Source: Psychrobacter sp. UBA6766 (GTDB lineage Bacteria > Pseudomonadota > Gammaproteobacteria > Pseudomonadales > Moraxellaceae). From it: a stretch of 64,000 bases of DNA. The stretch's first letter is position 1, and the number at the start of each line of letters is the position of its first letter. This document shows, one piece after another, positions 26,875 through 36,252 of the stretch. A program made the position numbers and the translations under genes. Location: the NCBI RefSeq assembly GCF_002453355.1, contig NZ_DKGQ01000020.1, positions 15,336 to 79,335 of the forward strand, in the 5' to 3' direction. Below the pieces are notes generated by a model, which ran no database searches, was not told where the DNA came from, and saw only the letters and a list, made by a program, of their open reading frames with translations.

Positions 26875-28308
26875 ATGATTAGTGTTTTCGACTTATTTAA
26901 AATTGGTATTGGACCATCAAGCTCTCACACCGTTGGACCTATGGTGGCGGCCAACTTATTTTTGACGTCATTGCTTAAACAAACTGCATTAACGTCGATT
27001 AAGAGTATTGAAATAGAGCTTTATGGCTCTTTAGCGGCCACAGGTAAAGGGCACGCAACCGATACTGCAATATATTTAGGCTTGCTTGGACATACACCAA
27101 GCACCATTGACACACGCTTAACTAACGAATATCTAGCGCCTATTTTTGCTGATAAGCAGCTTAACCTATCTGGCAAACACGTGATCGAATTTGACACCGA
27201 GCGCGATATGTATTGGTACGATGATACGGTACTGCCTTATCATCCTAACGCCTTAACCATCCGTGCGATTTTGACTGATGACAGTAAATTCCAACAAACT
27301 TATTATTCAGTCGGTGGTGGTTTTGTTATTAATGAAGACGACGCCAATAATCCTGATGAGGATCACGCCAGCCCAACGATCGACATCGTTCCCTACCCCT
27401 TCAATAGCGCTGCAGAATTGCTTGAGCAGTGTGATAAGCATGGATTGAGTATTAGCGAGTTGGTCCTTGCTAACGAATGCCATTACCGCAACCAAGCAGA
27501 TGTCTTTAGCTACTTAGATACTATTTGGGAAGTGATGCAAGACTGTGTCATTCAGGGCTGCAAAAACAGCGGTATTTTGCCAGGCGGGCTTGATGTCAAA
27601 CGCCGCGCTCAAGACCTACATATGCAACTACGCGCTGAAAAAGATACGTCTATTACCAAAACCGATAAATTGGCAGCCATGGACTGGGTCGATTTGTATG
27701 CGCTTGCCGTTAACGAAGAAAATGCCAATGGCGGTAAAGTGGTTACGGCGCCGACCAATGGTGCCGCGGGCATTATTCCTGCCGTTCTGCATTATTATCG
27801 TGATTTCTTGCCCAATTATAACCAAGACGGCGTTCGTAAGTTTTTATTAAATGCCACTGCCATCGGTAGCTTAATTAAACAAAATGCCTCTATCTCTGGA
27901 GCGGAAGTTGGCTGCCAAGGTGAAGTAGGTTCAGCCTGTGCCATGGCAGGTTCGGCATTGGCAGAAATTATGAGCGGCTCGCCCGCCCAATGTTTAAATG
28001 CAGCGGAGATTGGTATTGAGCACAATTTAGGTCTGACTTGTGACCCTATTGGCGGTTTGGTGCAAGTCCCTTGTATTGAACGCAACGCGATGGGCGCGGT
28101 AAAAGCCATTAACGCCGCTCGTCTTGCTTGTCGCGGCAATGGTCAGCATTTTGTTTCACTCGATAAAGCGATTGAAACCATGAAACAAACGGGCGCCGAT
28201 ATGTCTGATAAATATAAAGAAACTGCGCGCGGTGGTCTTGCTATTTATGCTGATAACCGAATTCCTACTGCTACCCGCGGCGTTAGTGTGAATTACAGTC
28301 AATGTTAA
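26875..28308 (+). CDS. sdaA: L-serine dehydratase (iron-sulfur type)
   Basis: Deaminates L-serine to pyruvate and ammonia with a 4Fe-4S cluster. The 477-residue single-chain form starts MISVFDLFKIGIGPSSSHTVGPM, exactly as SdaA does, which fixes the ATG at 26875 rather than a TTG two codons earlier. The cluster-ligand cysteines are Cys347 (CQGEVGSAC), Cys389 (LTCDPIGG) and Cys400 (VPCIERN). The C-terminal Cys tail (NYSQC) matches the autoinhibitory C-terminal Cys known in type II serine dehydratases. Monocistronic. Confidence 0.95.
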   Translation: MISVFDLFKIGIGPSSSHTVGPMVAANLFLTSLLKQTALTSIKSIEIELYGSLAATGKGHATDTAIYLGLLGHTPSTIDTRLTNEYLAPIFADKQLNLSGKHVIEFDTERDMYWYDDTVLPYHPNALTIRAILTDDSKFQQTYYSVGGGFVINEDDANNPDEDHASPTIDIVPYPFNSAAELLEQCDKHGLSISELVLANECHYRNQADVFSYLDTIWEVMQDCVIQGCKNSGILPGGLDVKRRAQDLHMQLRAEKDTSITKTDKLAAMDWVDLYALAVNEENANGGKVVTAPTNGAAGIIPAVLHYYRDFLPNYNQDGVRKFLLNATAIGSLIKQNASISGAEVGCQGEVGSACAMAGSALAEIMSGSPAQCLNAAEIGIEHNLGLTCDPIGGLVQVPCIERNAMGAVKAINAARLACRGNGQHFVSLDKAIETMKQTGADMSDKYKETARGGLAIYADNRIPTATRGVSVNYSQC

Positions 28309-28339
28309 TATAAAACACATTTCTCTTTTTTCAAAACTA

Positions 28340-28370
28340 AAAAAAGCCTCTAATGACTAGAGGCTTTTTT
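28340..28370. terminator. Terminator after sdaA
   Basis: Perfect stem AAAAAAGCCTCTA/TAGAGGCTTTTTT with a 5-nt loop, between converging genes. Confidence 0.9.
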
Positions 28371-28396
28371 ATAATAAAATTCTCGTTAAATGCTAT

Positions 28397-28426
28397 TCAT
28401 AGCTGCTAACCATCATAGCTGCTAAC
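28397..28426. repeat. 14-bp direct repeat
   Basis: TCATAGCTGCTAAC occurs at 28397-28410 and 28413-28426 (period 16), just past the 3' end of the DUF4377 gene. No function seen. Confidence 0.6.
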
Positions 28427-28437
28427 AGTATCTAAAA

Positions 28438-28836
28438 TTATTCAGCAGTTTTTGAGATTACTTCGTTTAGAATCCAAACGGGTTTAACCACTTTTGTCGC
28501 TTCGTTCATAACTGCTTCTTGGCGCACATCTAGAACATAACGATAATTTGGCTCATAAGTAAAACCTTGGATATTGCCGTTTAAAGGCGTGTAGTTTTTC
28601 TGATAAGTCTGACGGTACTGAAGGCACTCTGACTCAACCATATTGCCACTAGCGGTTGGCAATTCACAGACTGCTTTGAGAGGTGCTATTTCAATTTTGA
28701 AACTTGGAATATTAACCACTTTCACATTCATAGGTTCGCCTTCAACGACCATGGTGCGCTCGTCGTTCATTCCCATGGTAGAGCAACCTGATAGAACAAA
28801 AGTGGTCATCAATGCAGCAATTGCTAATTTTTTCAT
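28438..28836 (-). CDS. DUF4377 lipoprotein
   Basis: A 132-residue lipoprotein: MKKLAIAALMTTFVLSGC, with the lipobox LSGC and Cys18. The mature domain fits the DUF4377 pattern: a Cys (VCELP), then ECLQYRQ, a Tyr-rich stretch, the hallmark GNIQGFTYEPNYRYVLDVR and a final strand (WILNEVISK). This domain is often coupled to META or heat-shock-like lipoproteins; its role is unknown. GAGGA precedes the ATG. Confidence 0.8.
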   Translation of the reverse strand: MKKLAIAALMTTFVLSGCSTMGMNDERTMVVEGEPMNVKVVNIPSFKIEIAPLKAVCELPTASGNMVESECLQYRQTYQKNYTPLNGNIQGFTYEPNYRYVLDVRQEAVMNEATKVVKPVWILNEVISKTAE

Positions 28837-29221
28837 TATTAAATCCTCAGTTTATTAGTATTAGTCATTACCCTTTAAACTCATTTTAATCAATTATCAC
28901 TATTCAAAAGGTAGCAAGCAGTTATGAAGATACTGTTAACTTCAAGCCAATTATAAAATCGAAACGAATAAAAATAAGATTTAAATAAAATCGCTGAAAT
29001 ATAAATAGTACCGTCTATTGTTTACTGCAATCAGTATAGTTTGCACGGCTGCCTAGCCTCTATAACTGCTTTGTAAAGTAACGTCAGCTTTTGCAAACGA
29101 TGTTAATAAACGGTTTAAATTCGACCATATTGAATAAAGCCGTTTTGAGAATAAAAAAACACTCAAAACTATACATAACAATGCTAGCTTTGAGCGTCTT
29201 TATAAAAACGATTAACAATTT
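28837..29221. other. 385-bp intergenic region between argJ and the DUF4377 gene
   Basis: AT-rich. The only recognised feature is the argJ terminator at 29153-29197. Confidence 0.45.
29153..29197 (-). terminator. Terminator after argJ (minus strand)
   Basis: On the minus strand ACGCTCAAA pairs with TTTGAGTGT (one G-T) across a 21-nt loop and is followed by seven T residues. Confidence 0.65.
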
Positions 29222-30448
29222 TTAGCTGCGATAATCTGCATTTATCTTGACGTAATCGTAAGATAAGTCGCAGGTATAAACGGTATCTTGAGCATCACCG
29301 CGTGCCAGATCGATATGAATGGTAATCTCAGGACGGCTCATGACTTCTTTACCTGCCGCTTCCGTATAACTCGGAGCCACGCCGCCACTTTGGCAAATCA
29401 TCACCTCATCTAAGTAGACATCGACTTGCTCGGTATCAAGGTCATCGATACCAGCGTAACCAACCGCTGCTAAGATACGACCCCAGTTGGCATCACTAGC
29501 AAAAAAAGCGGTTTTGACCAAGGGCGAATGCGCAACAGCATACGCCACATCACAGCATTCTTGCGTGTTTTTGCCGCCTGTGACTTTGATCGTCATAAAC
29601 TTGGTGGCGCCTTCCCCATCTCGCACGATCAACTGCGCCAAACGTACAAATACCGCTGTCAAAGCCTCAAATATCGGCTGATAATGCGGATGCTCTGGGC
29701 TATCAATAACCTCTGGGCTCGCCGTTCCCGTGGCAATCAGTACGCAGCAATCGTTGGTTGAGGTATCTCCATCAACGGTAATGCGGTTAAAGGATTGCTC
29801 ATTAATTCTACTTAGCATTTCTTGTAATAAATCAGCAGCGATATTGGCGTCGGTTGCTACATAGCCAAGCATGGTCGCCATATTAGGACGTATCATGCCC
29901 GAGCCTTTTGACATACCAGTAATGTGATAGCTGCCAGCATCGACATCGATCTTTTCACTAGCAAGCTTTGGAATCGTATCAGTCGTACGAATTCCGTTTG
30001 CTGCTGCCAGCCAATTATCAGCGGCTAAATTGGCTAGCGCTTTGTCTAAACCTGCAATGACAGCATCACTGTTTAACGGCTCACCTATCACGCCCGTCGA
30101 AAATGGCAAGACAGCATTGGTGTCCACACCAGCTTTGGCGGCTAAGGCGGCACAGATATCAACCGCGCGGCGTTTACCATCGACGCCTGTTCCGGCATTG
30201 GCGTTACCTGTATTGGTGATTAAATAACGCGGACGGGCTTTAGCAAAGTGTTCCCGCAAGACTCGTACAGGCGCGGCACAAAAAGTATTTTTTGTGGTCA
30301 CAACCGCAGTCGTTGCGCGATCAGCAATTTCTATCACCACCAAGTCATCGCGGTCTTTATAACGTACGCCTGCAGCGGTAGCGCTTAGCTTAATTCCATC
30401 AATTGGATAAATCGTCTTAGGTACTGCAATGTTGCCGACGGCCATCAT
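29222..30448 (-). CDS. argJ: Ornithine acetyltransferase / N-acetylglutamate synthase
   Basis: Recycles the acetyl group from N-acetylornithine to glutamate in arginine synthesis. The 408-residue precursor should cleave itself between Ala191 and Thr192 in PNMATMLGYV, with Thr192 the nucleophile. The conserved TTDT (155-158), STGVIGEPL and NRITVDGDTSTND are present. Two adjacent ATGs (30448, 30445) follow AAGGATTGA; the start could be either. Monocistronic. Confidence 0.95.
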   Translation of the reverse strand: MMAVGNIAVPKTIYPIDGIKLSATAAGVRYKDRDDLVVIEIADRATTAVVTTKNTFCAAPVRVLREHFAKARPRYLITNTGNANAGTGVDGKRRAVDICAALAAKAGVDTNAVLPFSTGVIGEPLNSDAVIAGLDKALANLAADNWLAAANGIRTTDTIPKLASEKIDVDAGSYHITGMSKGSGMIRPNMATMLGYVATDANIAADLLQEMLSRINEQSFNRITVDGDTSTNDCCVLIATGTASPEVIDSPEHPHYQPIFEALTAVFVRLAQLIVRDGEGATKFMTIKVTGGKNTQECCDVAYAVAHSPLVKTAFFASDANWGRILAAVGYAGIDDLDTEQVDVYLDEVMICQSGGVAPSYTEAAGKEVMSRPEITIHIDLARGDAQDTVYTCDLSYDYVKINADYRS

Positions 30449-30611
30449 TCAATCCTTATTCATCAATGCTGATGCATTATTTATTGGTTATAAATTGTCT
30501 TGATAAAATCATTGTCTTTACAGAAACTGTGTTATTCATTTTTGGTTGTTAAAAGCTTATTAAAAACTGGGGCAGAAAAACTGCTGTTAAAGGTCTATTG
30601 TTTAAAGCAAA

Positions 30612-31439
30612 CTATGATACTTTGTTCAAATCAAACGCGGCCCAGATTGGAGCATGGTCAGACGGTTTTTCCATGCCGCGCAGTTCATAACTAATGCCTG
30701 CATCGACGCAATGATCTATCAAGTCTGTAGTGCATAAAATGTGATCAATACGCAGCCCGCGCTTAGGATCATCGTTAAAGCCCCGACTGCGATAATCAAA
30801 CCAGCTATATAATTCGGTGCTGTCTGGATAATGCAGACGATAGGTATCGGTTAGCTCACGCGCCATCAAATCGCTATACCATTCACGCTCTTCAGGTAAA
30901 AACGAGGTTTTTCCATTTTTGAGCCAGCGCTTCGCATTGGCCTCACCGATACCAATATCGATATCTTCTGGCGCAATATTCATATCACCCATAATAACCA
31001 GCGAGCGCCCTTCTGCTTTTAAAGTATCGATATACGCTATCAAATCCGCATAATAGGCACGCTTCATAGGAAATTTGATTGGGTGCTCTTGGCTCTCTCC
31101 TTGTGGAAAATAGCCGTTAAGCACATCCACTTCCCTTCCATCAAACACATAGCGCGCATGAATAAAGCGCTTTTGTGACTCTTCATCTTCACCCGGAAAG
31201 CCTTTTTGCACAAAAATAGGCGCGACTTTAGATAATAAAGCGACACCGTAATGCGCTTTTTGACCAAAGTATTCGACGTGATAGCCCAAGCTTTCCACAT
31301 TTTCGAGGGGAAACTGTTCATCATGCACCTTAGTTTCTTGCAATCCGATCACATCAGGATCGATTACCTCTCGCACCGCTTCTAACTGATGTTGGCGAGC
31401 GCGGATACCATTGATATTAAAACTGACAAAACGGGTCAT
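30612..31439 (-). CDS. xthA: Exodeoxyribonuclease III
   Basis: AP endonuclease and 3' exonuclease of base excision repair, 275 residues, of the exonuclease-endonuclease-phosphatase fold. Motifs in order: VSFNINGIRAR (Asn), LQETKVHDEQFP (metal-binding Glu), VLNGYFPQGE (Tyr), VIMGDMNIAPEDIDIG (catalytic Asp and Asn), the LTDTYR strand and KPSDHAPIW (catalytic Asp-His). Length and layout match E. coli XthA. Monocistronic. Confidence 0.95.
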   Translation of the reverse strand: MTRFVSFNINGIRARQHQLEAVREVIDPDVIGLQETKVHDEQFPLENVESLGYHVEYFGQKAHYGVALLSKVAPIFVQKGFPGEDEESQKRFIHARYVFDGREVDVLNGYFPQGESQEHPIKFPMKRAYYADLIAYIDTLKAEGRSLVIMGDMNIAPEDIDIGIGEANAKRWLKNGKTSFLPEEREWYSDLMARELTDTYRLHYPDSTELYSWFDYRSRGFNDDPKRGLRIDHILCTTDLIDHCVDAGISYELRGMEKPSDHAPIWAAFDLNKVS

Positions 31440-31656
31440 AAATTATCCTATACTGATGAATAAAAGCAAAGCGCTGCTAAATAAAAATACAAAAATCGGC
31501 GTTGTATAAAGGACGATGATAACAGACATCGACAAGGCTATCTGTTGCGCGCCCTTATTTCTTACGATAGAGTAGCGGTTATGAGCGATAACCTATGCAT
31601 TATTACTTTCTATTTTTTATATATTAACTTTTAAACGCTATCGATGAAGCAAACTT

Positions 31657-32268
31657 ATGACAATAACTACGAAAAAAGTGACAACAACGATGAATAACAA
31701 TACTGATATCAAATCCAGTGGCGCCACTTCACCGCTATTTGCCACCAATTATAACGTGTATATCAACCATACTGACGCAGGTGGTATAGTTTATCATGCC
31801 AATCATTTAGTCTTCTTTGAAAACTGCCGCCGTGACTGGTTTACAAAACTTGATTTAAATGGGTATTTTTTACAAACCGATGACGGTGAGATTCAGCATT
31901 TTGTTGTCAGTCAAGCAGACCTGCAATACAAAAAAGCCATTCTTTTAGATGAAGTGATCAACGTACGTATCGATAAGGTTGAGCTAAAACCTGCCAGCAT
32001 TGTATTTTATCAAAGTATCCATCGTAGCACGCCAAATTCAGATAATAATGACAACCCTAAGGCGAGTTCTGCTCCTTTAAACAGTACTTTATTAAGCAGC
32101 ACTAAAATTGTCATCGCTTGTGTGCAAAATCAGATCAAGCCGGAGCCTACACCTGCTGAGGACTCTGATGCGACTGTTAATCGCAATGCGCCCATGCGTC
32201 CTATTCGTGTACCGCAAAAGTTACGTGACACCATCCAGAGAGCGATAACACAACACGCTGATGAATAA
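31657..32268 (+). CDS. YbgC/FadM-like acyl-CoA thioesterase (hotdog fold)
   Basis: A 203-residue hotdog protein. NHTDAGGIVYHANHLVFFENCRRDW is the 4HBT signature, with the catalytic Asp of the TDAGGIVYHA loop as in YbgC. The inner strands follow (QADLQYKKAILLDEVINVRI and ASIVFYQSIHR). The domain is interrupted by a Ser/Asn/Pro-rich insert (about 125-145) and another acidic insert near 165-180. In E. coli ybgC leads the tol-pal operon; no tol genes are here, so a general acyl-CoA thioesterase role is likely. The start could instead be the ATG 11 codons in; neither has a good ribosome site. Confidence 0.82.
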   Translation: MTITTKKVTTTMNNNTDIKSSGATSPLFATNYNVYINHTDAGGIVYHANHLVFFENCRRDWFTKLDLNGYFLQTDDGEIQHFVVSQADLQYKKAILLDEVINVRIDKVELKPASIVFYQSIHRSTPNSDNNDNPKASSAPLNSTLLSSTKIVIACVQNQIKPEPTPAEDSDATVNRNAPMRPIRVPQKLRDTIQRAITQHADE

Positions 32269-32300
32269 AATGATTGGTTGACTATCGTTCGACTAGGCCA

Positions 32301-32335
32301 GGTCCTTATTTTAAAAATGGTGATAAGGCCATAAG
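32301..32335. mobile_element. Partial copy of the MITE, directly upstream of fetA
   Basis: An 18-bp stretch (32309-32326, TTTTAAAAATGGTGATAA) is identical to 23666-23683 inside the MITE and is preceded by GGTCCTTA, resembling the element end. The remainder of the element is missing. It ends about 10 bp before the fetA ATG, so it contributes the leader of that gene. Confidence 0.6.
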
Positions 32336-32344
32336 AAGACTGTT

Positions 32345-33154
32345 ATGCTCGCATTTGAAGATATTTGGCTACATAGCAAGCACGCTACGCTAGCAAATCC
32401 TAATCGTGAAAGTCTTTTATATCGAATCTCTACTCGGTTTCCTACGTACCGAAAACAGCGCACAAAAATACAGAAATACTCAGCGGCCGATGATGCTTTA
32501 CCTATTAATAAACGCGCCTTGATAAGTGGTATCAGTGGTGAACTACGGGCTGGGCAAGTCACGGTTTTGACAGGGGCTTCTGGTAGCGGAAAGTCCGTTT
32601 TATTGCGCGCATTAGCAGGGCTATCGCCCATCACTACAGGCAATATTTGGCTACAAAGCAGTGAGCAAAATAGTCATGCTTGCTCTAGCATTCATCACAT
32701 ACCATCCACGCACTGGCGCTCGCAGGTTGCCTTGCTCGCTCAGCAGCCACAATTATTAGAAGGCAGTGTTCTTGATAACTTGCAACAGCCTTATCGTTTG
32801 GCCGCCCATCAGCAAAAGCAGTTTGATATTAATTGGCATATTGAGCAGCTTGAGTATTTAGAGCGCTCATCTGGCTTTTTACAACAAGACGCTCATACTC
32901 TCTCGGGCGGCGAAAGACAACTGGTCAATACACTGCGTTTATTACAATTGAACCCCCAAGTCTTATTGTTGGATGAACCGACCGCAGCCTTAGATGTCGA
33001 TACCTCAACGAAGCTTGTGCAGTTGCTGATTAATTGGTTACGTTGTGAGTCAAAGCGGACAGTATTATGGGTGACTCACGACACAAAAGACATTATGCCG
33101 TTAGCGGATAAACATTGGCATATGCAAGCTGGCGTCTTAATCAAAGTAGATTAA
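32345..33154 (+). CDS. fetA: ABC transporter ATPase, FetA (YbbL)-like
   Basis: A 269-residue ABC ATPase: Walker A GASGSGKS (77-84), Q-loop LLAQQPQLLEG, signature LSGGERQ, Walker B VLLLDEPTAALD and H-loop WVTHD. An insert of about 35 residues (roughly 15-55, Arg/Lys/Tyr-rich) sits between the first two strands and is not typical. The partner permease gene starts 26 nt downstream. FetAB in E. coli exports iron and helps against oxidative stress; the name follows from the pair. Short ATPases with UPF0014 permeases are characteristic of this family. Confidence 0.85.
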   Translation: MLAFEDIWLHSKHATLANPNRESLLYRISTRFPTYRKQRTKIQKYSAADDALPINKRALISGISGELRAGQVTVLTGASGSGKSVLLRALAGLSPITTGNIWLQSSEQNSHACSSIHHIPSTHWRSQVALLAQQPQLLEGSVLDNLQQPYRLAAHQQKQFDINWHIEQLEYLERSSGFLQQDAHTLSGGERQLVNTLRLLQLNPQVLLLDEPTAALDVDTSTKLVQLLINWLRCESKRTVLWVTHDTKDIMPLADKHWHMQAGVLIKVD

Positions 33155-33180
33155 CTTTGCCTTTATAACGAGCTAACGTA

Positions 33181-33978
33181 ATGAGTACAGAAAATATGCA
33201 AATCATACTCACTTATAGTGATATTGCGCTTGCCAGTAGTTTGATTGTTATTGTGCTAATCGTATCATGGTATTTGCGTTTAAAACTGACCAAAACCCTT
33301 ATCATCGCGTCTATTCGTACCGTCGTACAGCTAAGTTTCATTGGTCTCATCTTGGCATGGATTTTCGCTCGCGAACAATGGTACGAAGTTCTTGTTATTT
33401 TGACCATCATGACCTTGATTGCGGGTAGTGCTGCCAAAAATCGCGTCAAGCGTACCTATAAAGGCTTATTGGTTGATACGCTGATCGCTGTCGGTACCTC
33501 AGCGGTGCTAGTTACCATCATCGCCATCAGTCTTATTTTACAAGTACAACCTTGGTATACGCCGCAATTCATCATTCCTATATTAGGTTTAATACTCGGT
33601 AACTCTTTAACCGCCATCTCATTGACCAGCAATCAGCTGATTGAAAGCTTTCATGCGCAGCAAGGACAAATCGAGATGATGTTGAGCCTATCTGCCAGAC
33701 CATTTGAAGCTGTCCATGAACAGATACGTGCTGCTATTATCAATGGTATGACACCCACGCTCAACTCTATGCTGGTGGTCGGCATCGTCAGCTTACCAGG
33801 AATGATGACGGGGCAAATACTTGCTGGCGCTGACCCTACCAAAGCCGTACACTATCAAATTGTCACCATGTTTCTCATCTGTGTAAGCAGCACCCTTGGG
33901 TGTACGATAAGCGCCCTACTCATTCATCGTCGTTTTTTTAACCACAAACAGCAGTTCATCCTACCTTACTATGATTGA
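33181..33978 (+). CDS. fetB: ABC permease, FetB (YbbM, UPF0014)-like
   Basis: A 265-residue inner-membrane protein of the UPF0014 family with about six or seven hydrophobic segments. The signature region is present: RTVVQLSFIGLILAW early, then ILGLILGNSLTAISL, the cytoplasmic ALSARPFEA-like MLSLSARPFEAVHEQ and the conserved SMLVVGIVSLPGMMTGQILAGADP. Together with the preceding ATPase it forms a FetAB-type exporter, with iron as the proposed substrate in E. coli. Both genes probably form one unit. Confidence 0.88.
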   Translation: MSTENMQIILTYSDIALASSLIVIVLIVSWYLRLKLTKTLIIASIRTVVQLSFIGLILAWIFAREQWYEVLVILTIMTLIAGSAAKNRVKRTYKGLLVDTLIAVGTSAVLVTIIAISLILQVQPWYTPQFIIPILGLILGNSLTAISLTSNQLIESFHAQQGQIEMMLSLSARPFEAVHEQIRAAIINGMTPTLNSMLVVGIVSLPGMMTGQILAGADPTKAVHYQIVTMFLICVSSTLGCTISALLIHRRFFNHKQQFILPYYD

Positions 33979-34025
33979 TACTCTTTTTTTTCTTATAGAT
34001 AACTTTATTTAGCAGCGTTTTATAT

Positions 34026-34039
34026 GTACTGGTCAGTAC
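34026..34039. promoter_or_regulatory. Candidate operator upstream of fadD1
   Basis: GTACTGGTCAGTAC is a palindrome with arms GTACTG/CAGTAC, similar in size to TetR- or FadR-type sites. The CTGGTC core recalls the FadR box. No partner copy is seen before fadD2. Confidence 0.3.
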
Positions 34040-34317
34040 GCGCATGCTAATATTGCCTTTACTTGGATTCATGCTAATGTATTGCTTAAATGTATCATTA
34101 TATTGTTAATACATTATTTTTTAGTTGCAGTAAAATGGTCAAAAACCCTTACATTCGAGCGACACTTTTTAATATTGCAGTAAAGTATGCATTCAATTCT
34201 GACGCTTTTATCATTCACCAACACTAAACTAAAGCAACACTATTTAGCAGTCCGTCAATAGATAAGGACGTTATCGAACTCAGCGGCAATTGTTTTACGT
34301 CAGCGCTGATTTTTTTA

Positions 34318-34323
34318 TTGACA
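34318..34323 (+). promoter_or_regulatory. fadD1 promoter -35 box
   Basis: Consensus TTGACA, kept at the matching position before fadD2. The -10 region (TAATAACAG) is only weakly conserved. Confidence 0.45.
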
Positions 34324-34382
34324 CGGATATGGCTGCTTAATAACAGAAATTTAACCTATATGAAATTTTAAGGACGCTGACT

Positions 34383-36080
34383 ATGATGCCGAATAAACCT
34401 TGGCTTGCAAATTATCCCAACGGTGTGCCTAAAACCATCAATCCTGATAGATATGGCAGCATCATGGAAATGTACGAAGAGAGTTTTGATCGCTTTCGTC
34501 TGCATCCAATGAGTATCTGTATGGGCGTGACTCATACTTACGATGACATTGATAAAGCCTCTCTTGCTGTCGCCGCTTGGCTGCAAGCGCAAGGATTGCC
34601 TCAAGGCAGCGTGGTTGCGCTCATGATGCCAAACGTGCCGCAATATCTGCCAACGATGATTGGTATTTTGCGGGCAGGTTACGTCTGCACGCCAGTCAAT
34701 CCTCTCTATACTGGCCGCGAGCTACGTCATCAGCTAAATGACTCGGGTGCCAAGGTTATCTTTGTGGTTGATAATTTTGCTCAAGCGCTTGAGCAGGTCA
34801 TTGATGAGACAGATATCAAACGTATCGTTTTATCAAAGATGGGTGACATGATGGGTCTAAAAGGTATTTTAGTAAATACCATTATCCGTCAAGTCAAACG
34901 CTTGGTGCCCAAATACAAGCTTAATGACCCGAAGCACGAAGTCACGAAGTTTCCAGATGTGCTTAAAAAAGGCAGGAGCCTCCCCTTCCAAAAGCCAAAA
35001 ATGTCCTTGGATCAAAAGGCGTTTTTGCAATACACGGGTGGTACGACAGGACTGTCTAAAGGCGCGATTTTATCTCAGCGTAATATCGTCGCAGGAGCCA
35101 TGCAATCAGAAGCTTGGACGCGCCCTATTACGTCAGAGATTAATGAAGTTTATATCAATATGGTCATGGCCCTACCGCTGTATCATATTTTTGCCTTTAT
35201 GCTAAGCTCACTCGGTATGCGCTCAGGCTATACCTTTATCTTGATACCCAATCCACGTGATATCCCAGGATTTATCAAAACCTTATCAAAGCAGCCGTTT
35301 CATATTTTCCCAGCGGTGAATACCCTATTTAAAGGATTGCTCGATAATCCAGAATTTAAGAATCTAGATTTCAGCTCACTGCGTATCTCACAAGCAGGCG
35401 GTATGGCGGCAACCGAACAAACGGCAGCTCGCTGGCTTGAAACCACTGGTTGCGCGATGATTGAAGGTTGGGGTATGACAGAAGGCGTGGCTGTCGGCAC
35501 TGCCAACGTTGTTACCGACCGTAAGTTTAACGGCACGATTGGCGTTCCAGTCCCTAGCGTTGATGTCATCATCATAGATGAAGACGGCAATCGCGTCGGT
35601 GTCAATGAAGCGGGTGAAATGTGCGTTAAAGGTCCTAATGTGACCTCAGGCTATCTTAATAGAGACAGTAGCGACGACTTTACTGAAGATGGCTACTTTC
35701 GCACTGGCGATATCGTCAGCATGGATGAAAAAGGCTACTTTAGACTGTTGGATCGTAAAAAAGACATGATTTTGGTCTCAGGCTTTAATGTCTTCCCGAA
35801 TGAGATAGAGTCAGTCATGCTTGATTGCGAAGGGATTATTGATTGTGCTGTAATCGGTATTCCTGATGAACGTCAAGGTGAAGCGGTTAAAATCTATGTC
35901 ATTCCTGCTGATAATAACGTCACCAAAAACTCAATCAAAGAATTTGCTCTAGACAATTTAACCGGCTATAAATGTCCACGTCATATCGAGTTTGTCACTG
36001 AGCTACCAAAAAGTAACGTGGGTAAAGTTCTGCGCCAAAAACTGCGTGAAAAACATATCGCAGACAATCCACAGCTATGA
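34383..36080 (+). CDS. fadD: Long-chain-fatty-acid-CoA ligase (first of two)
   Basis: Activates fatty acids to acyl-CoA via acyl-AMP. The 565 residues hold the AMP-binding P-loop YTGGTTGLSKG (217-227), the GWGMTE motif, the DGYFRTGD loop and the fatty-acyl signature LLDRKKDMILVSGFNVFPNEIE, ending with the catalytic Lys in NVGKVLRQKLR. Two ATGs (34383, 34386) follow TTAAGGACG; the start could be either. It is very similar to the next fadD along the entire length and shares its leader, so the two arose by tandem duplication. Probably membrane-associated, for beta-oxidation. Confidence 0.95.
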   Translation: MMPNKPWLANYPNGVPKTINPDRYGSIMEMYEESFDRFRLHPMSICMGVTHTYDDIDKASLAVAAWLQAQGLPQGSVVALMMPNVPQYLPTMIGILRAGYVCTPVNPLYTGRELRHQLNDSGAKVIFVVDNFAQALEQVIDETDIKRIVLSKMGDMMGLKGILVNTIIRQVKRLVPKYKLNDPKHEVTKFPDVLKKGRSLPFQKPKMSLDQKAFLQYTGGTTGLSKGAILSQRNIVAGAMQSEAWTRPITSEINEVYINMVMALPLYHIFAFMLSSLGMRSGYTFILIPNPRDIPGFIKTLSKQPFHIFPAVNTLFKGLLDNPEFKNLDFSSLRISQAGGMAATEQTAARWLETTGCAMIEGWGMTEGVAVGTANVVTDRKFNGTIGVPVPSVDVIIIDEDGNRVGVNEAGEMCVKGPNVTSGYLNRDSSDDFTEDGYFRTGDIVSMDEKGYFRLLDRKKDMILVSGFNVFPNEIESVMLDCEGIIDCAVIGIPDERQGEAVKIYVIPADNNVTKNSIKEFALDNLTGYKCPRHIEFVTELPKSNVGKVLRQKLREKHIADNPQL

Positions 36081-36118
36081 TCAACTCACAACTATAACCA
36101 GCGTAAATATCTACCCGC

Positions 36119-36154
36119 AAAAAGCGCTCTGCATAAATAGTAGAGCGCTTTTTT
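36119..36154 (+). terminator. Terminator after fadD1
   Basis: Perfect stem AAAAAGCGCTCT/AGAGCGCTTTTT with an 11-nt loop and extra T. Confidence 0.88.
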
Positions 36155-36252
36155 AACAGCTCATAGTTTGATTTTGGTAAATTTCACCTTTTAATGACAG
36201 CGGTATTATTTATATAATTATTTTTAAGAAAAATTCATAAAACTGTATACAG

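Larger units (their letters stand above)
33979..34382. other. 404-bp intergenic region upstream of fadD1
   Basis: Contains a palindromic operator candidate (34026-34039), and from 34241 onward a leader block that is duplicated before fadD2 (36733-36866). A TTGACA -35 box sits at 34318-34323. Confidence 0.5.
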
